Part shown: piece after piece, positions 57,303 through 64,000 of the stretch
Layout of the letters: each line of letters opens with the position of its first letter
Numbering within the stretch: the first letter of the stretch is position 1
DNA from: Mugil cephalus
Taxonomy: Eukaryota; Chordata; Actinopteri; Mugiliformes; Mugilidae
Assembly (NCBI RefSeq): GCF_022458985.1
Contig: NC_061774.1
Span: 12,390,616-12,454,615, forward strand
Direction of reading: 5' to 3'
Length of the DNA: 64,000 nt
Program-made: the position numbers and the translations under genes
Notes under the pieces: generated by a model
What the model was told of the DNA's origin: nothing
The model's input: only the letters and a program-made list of their open reading frames with translations
Databases searched by the model: none

Positions 57303-57608
57303 TCATTCAAATGCAGTAGTACATTAGATGAAGTAGAGGATGTATATGCGTGTTTACTTTTACTTGCTTGTGAGAACTACCCTAAAATTGAGGGGTGGGT
57401 AGAAATTAATGAGATAGCATAGTCGTTTTACAATTAGAGGATGAGGGGGGAAGATATGTTCAGTTGTTTTCCAAACATGTAGATTTTATGTGATTACTTA
57501 ATGTCAGAAAAAAAGGTATGAAAAAGTAACACTCATACGATGGAAGTAAATTATTACTCTTACTTATGACTCATTAACAAAGACTACAATCCAGAGCAAA
57601 CGAACGAG

Positions 57609-57629
57609 ATCAGAACCATGGACAGCGAT
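57609..57629 (+). promoter_or_regulatory. RE1-like element
   Basis: ATCAGAACCATGGACAGCG, 16 of 21 positions, about 85 bp past the donor at 57713. Confidence 0.68.
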
Positions 57630-57651
57630 TCCCTCTTTTTCCCAGCTACAG

Positions 57652-57699
57652 TTTTTTTTTTTTTTTTGTTGTTGTTGTTGTTGTTTTGTTTTGTTTTTC
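57652..57699. repeat. Poly-T / (GTT)n tract
   Basis: T-run followed by GTT and GTTTT repeats, directly beyond the splice donor of exon 57713-60070. On the sense strand it is A-rich. Confidence 0.9.
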
Positions 57700-57712
57700 A
57701 AATATATCTTAC

Positions 57713-60070
<2,358 letters not shown>

Positions 60071-60282
60071 GATCAAACTCGAAATCATCAGTTATACATC
60101 GCAAAACCAATACATATGGTGTAAAAACAGAATTCGCGACTTTGCTGATCGCAAATATTCCTTCTTCCACCTTCCCCCAGAAAAAACGTTAACAGCAAGG
60201 GTATTCACAACGTCGACAATAATAACAGACAATGCTGTGGTTATACTGAAACGAGAACGTTTTCGAGGGGTGGGACTAAAAT

Positions 60283-60297
60283 GCAATGACGACGAGC
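60283..60297 (-). promoter_or_regulatory. Alpha core-promoter element (TGACGAC)
   Basis: GCAATGACGACGAGC, 29 bp on the exon side of the CSE at 60327; identical to the copy at 63824. Confidence 0.58.
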
Positions 60298-60326
60298 CTT
60301 GTGCTGCTGACATTTGATAGTACACT

Positions 60327-60356
60327 GACACCATGCGACCTAATGTCTCGCTGCAT
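60327..60356 (-). promoter_or_regulatory. Alpha promoter CSE for exon 57713-60070
   Basis: GACACCATGCGACCTAATGT then CTCGCTGCAT, 257 bp upstream of the MEQ start; duplicated almost unchanged at 63868. Confidence 0.83.
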
Positions 60357-61266
60357 ACAAGACTGACGAAGTTTAATCACATTCATGGTAAATACTCAGC
60401 TGAATGCAGATTTCCAAGAATTCATAGCTTAGTTTTTGGAAATGGGGGAAGGTGATATACTCAGTAATAGACTGGACCTTAAATTGAGTGTTAAGTATTA
60501 ACCGAGCTGTTTTAAGCTTGTGGCCAAGGAGTGTATCATAGCCTACATTTAACAATTGCCCCTCACCTCCTTCCTTCCCACGACCATATGTAAGAGTAAA
60601 AACAAAAAGAAATGCATGATGGACATAGCAGGGACAGCAATACTGTTTTGCAAATGCAGCAAATTCAGCTATCTGAACATTGTTAGTTCTCATGTTCTGG
60701 GTTATTACATGAACATTAACTGCATGGTAATGACGTGACAAGCAGGTAACCTTGACTATCTTTTATTTTACTAAAACTATTCACTTATTGCCAAGATTTT
60801 AACATGAAAAGATGTTAAACAGTCAACCATTGAATAATAGTAAGTTTAATATTTAGAAAAGCTCTGTCTGTAATGTAATTCTGTTAAAACCAATGAACAC
60901 ATGCTGGGGAAAAAAGGATTAATTTGATCGAAACCATGGACAGCGACTGAGACCAATTGGCATTACATTTGTAGTTTGTTCACAATACACACCTCTGTGG
61001 ATAGTTTTTTGTTGTGAATCTTTAGTTTGATATGGTTTAGTCCTGTAAGAAGTTGTTTTTTTTCTGCTCATGCAATAGATGATTACAAGAGTTATAATTT
61101 GTTTCTTATAAAAAAAATATCAACACAAGTAAGTGAAGACATCTGCGATTGTTCATTTAAAATTGTGTTAGTTATCAGCATACCGGTTTTCCACAAACCA
61201 TAACCACTGAAATAGATGTGAAGTAATTCTTGTTAGGGAAAAAAGGGTTGTTTGAAGCTGTCTTAC
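60357..61266. other. Intergenic DNA between alpha exons
   Basis: No gene. About 90 bp next to the CSE are duplicated at 63898-64000. The rest is AT-rich and holds the RE1-like element at 60927. Confidence 0.6.
60927..60947 (+). promoter_or_regulatory. RE1-like element
   Basis: ATCGAAACCATGGACAGCG, 15 of 21 positions. The right half (ATGGACAGCG) is nearly perfect and the left half degraded. It lies past the donor at 61267. Confidence 0.6.
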
Positions 61267-63624
<2,358 letters not shown>

Positions 63625-63823
63625 GATCATTTCCGAAATCATCGTTTTTCCATCTCAACGCTACCACCTATGTTATAAAATTTGAATCCCCAGCTTTGGT
63701 AAACGAAAATCCTCCTCCTACAAAAGCCTTTAACAATCAGGGTATTTACAACGGCGACAATAAGAACAGACAATGCTGTGCTAATACTGAAAAGAAAATG
63801 TTGTCAAGAGGTGGGATCAAAAT

Positions 63824-63838
63824 GCAATGACGACGAGC
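63824..63838 (-). promoter_or_regulatory. Alpha core-promoter element (TGACGAC)
   Basis: GCAATGACGACGAGC, 29 bp on the exon side of the CSE at 63868. Confidence 0.58.
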
Positions 63839-63867
63839 TGTGTGCTGCTGACATTTGATAGTACACT

Positions 63868-63897
63868 GACACCATGCGACCGAATGTCTCGCTGCAT
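63868..63897 (-). promoter_or_regulatory. Alpha promoter CSE for exon 61267-63624
   Basis: GACACCATGCGACCGAATGT then CTCGCTGCAT, 244 bp upstream of the MEQ start; one base differs from the copy at 60327. Confidence 0.83.
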
Positions 63898-64000
63898 ACA
63901 AGACTGACGAAGTTTAACCACGTTCATGGTAAATATTTTTTACAGCTGAATGCGGATTTCTGAGAAATCATAGCAGAGTTTTTGGAATTGAGGGAAGGTG

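Overview
The window is a piece of a vertebrate, almost certainly teleost fish, clustered protocadherin (Pcdh) locus. All genes lie on the minus strand. There are 15 large intronless variable exons of about 2.35-2.39 kb. Each encodes a signal peptide, six cadherin repeats (EC1-EC6), one membrane helix and a short cytoplasmic stub, and each ends at a GT splice donor that would join it to shared constant exons. The fish assignment rests on the compact exons about 3 kb apart, many near-identical tandem paralogues, strong 3' homogenisation and RE1 sites scattered through the array. I cannot name the species.

Layout, in the direction of transcription (high to low coordinates). (1) 64.0-45.2 kb: six exons of one subfamily, with a cytoplasmic end reading ...LPDRRRTSEE. 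By their upstream position and sequence I assign these to the alpha type. (2) 45.2-30.2 kb: a 15-kb AT-rich stretch without convincing coding sequence. It holds simple repeats and candidate CTCF, RFX and REST-like sites. Constant exons of the upstream group would be expected here, but I could not find them. (3) 30.1-0.9 kb: nine exons of a second subfamily with a cytoplasmic end reading ...TLPNKEK, which I assign to the gamma type. One of these (4231-6605) is frameshifted by a single-base deletion. Gamma constant exons would lie beyond position 1, outside the window.

Each exon has its own promoter with a conserved sequence element (CSE, presumed CTCF-responsive) about 195-260 bp upstream of the start codon. 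The element differs between the two subfamilies. Many intergenic units also carry an RE1/NRSE element (REST-binding consensus), always on the plus strand. The gamma array has grown by tandem duplication: a roughly 6.5-kb unit holding one A-type and one B-type exon is repeated. Paralogues have diverged mainly in EC1-EC3, while EC5/EC6, the membrane helix and the cytoplasmic stub are almost identical within each subfamily, as expected from gene conversion. Functionally, stochastic choice of promoters would give each neuron a different set of homophilic recognition molecules.
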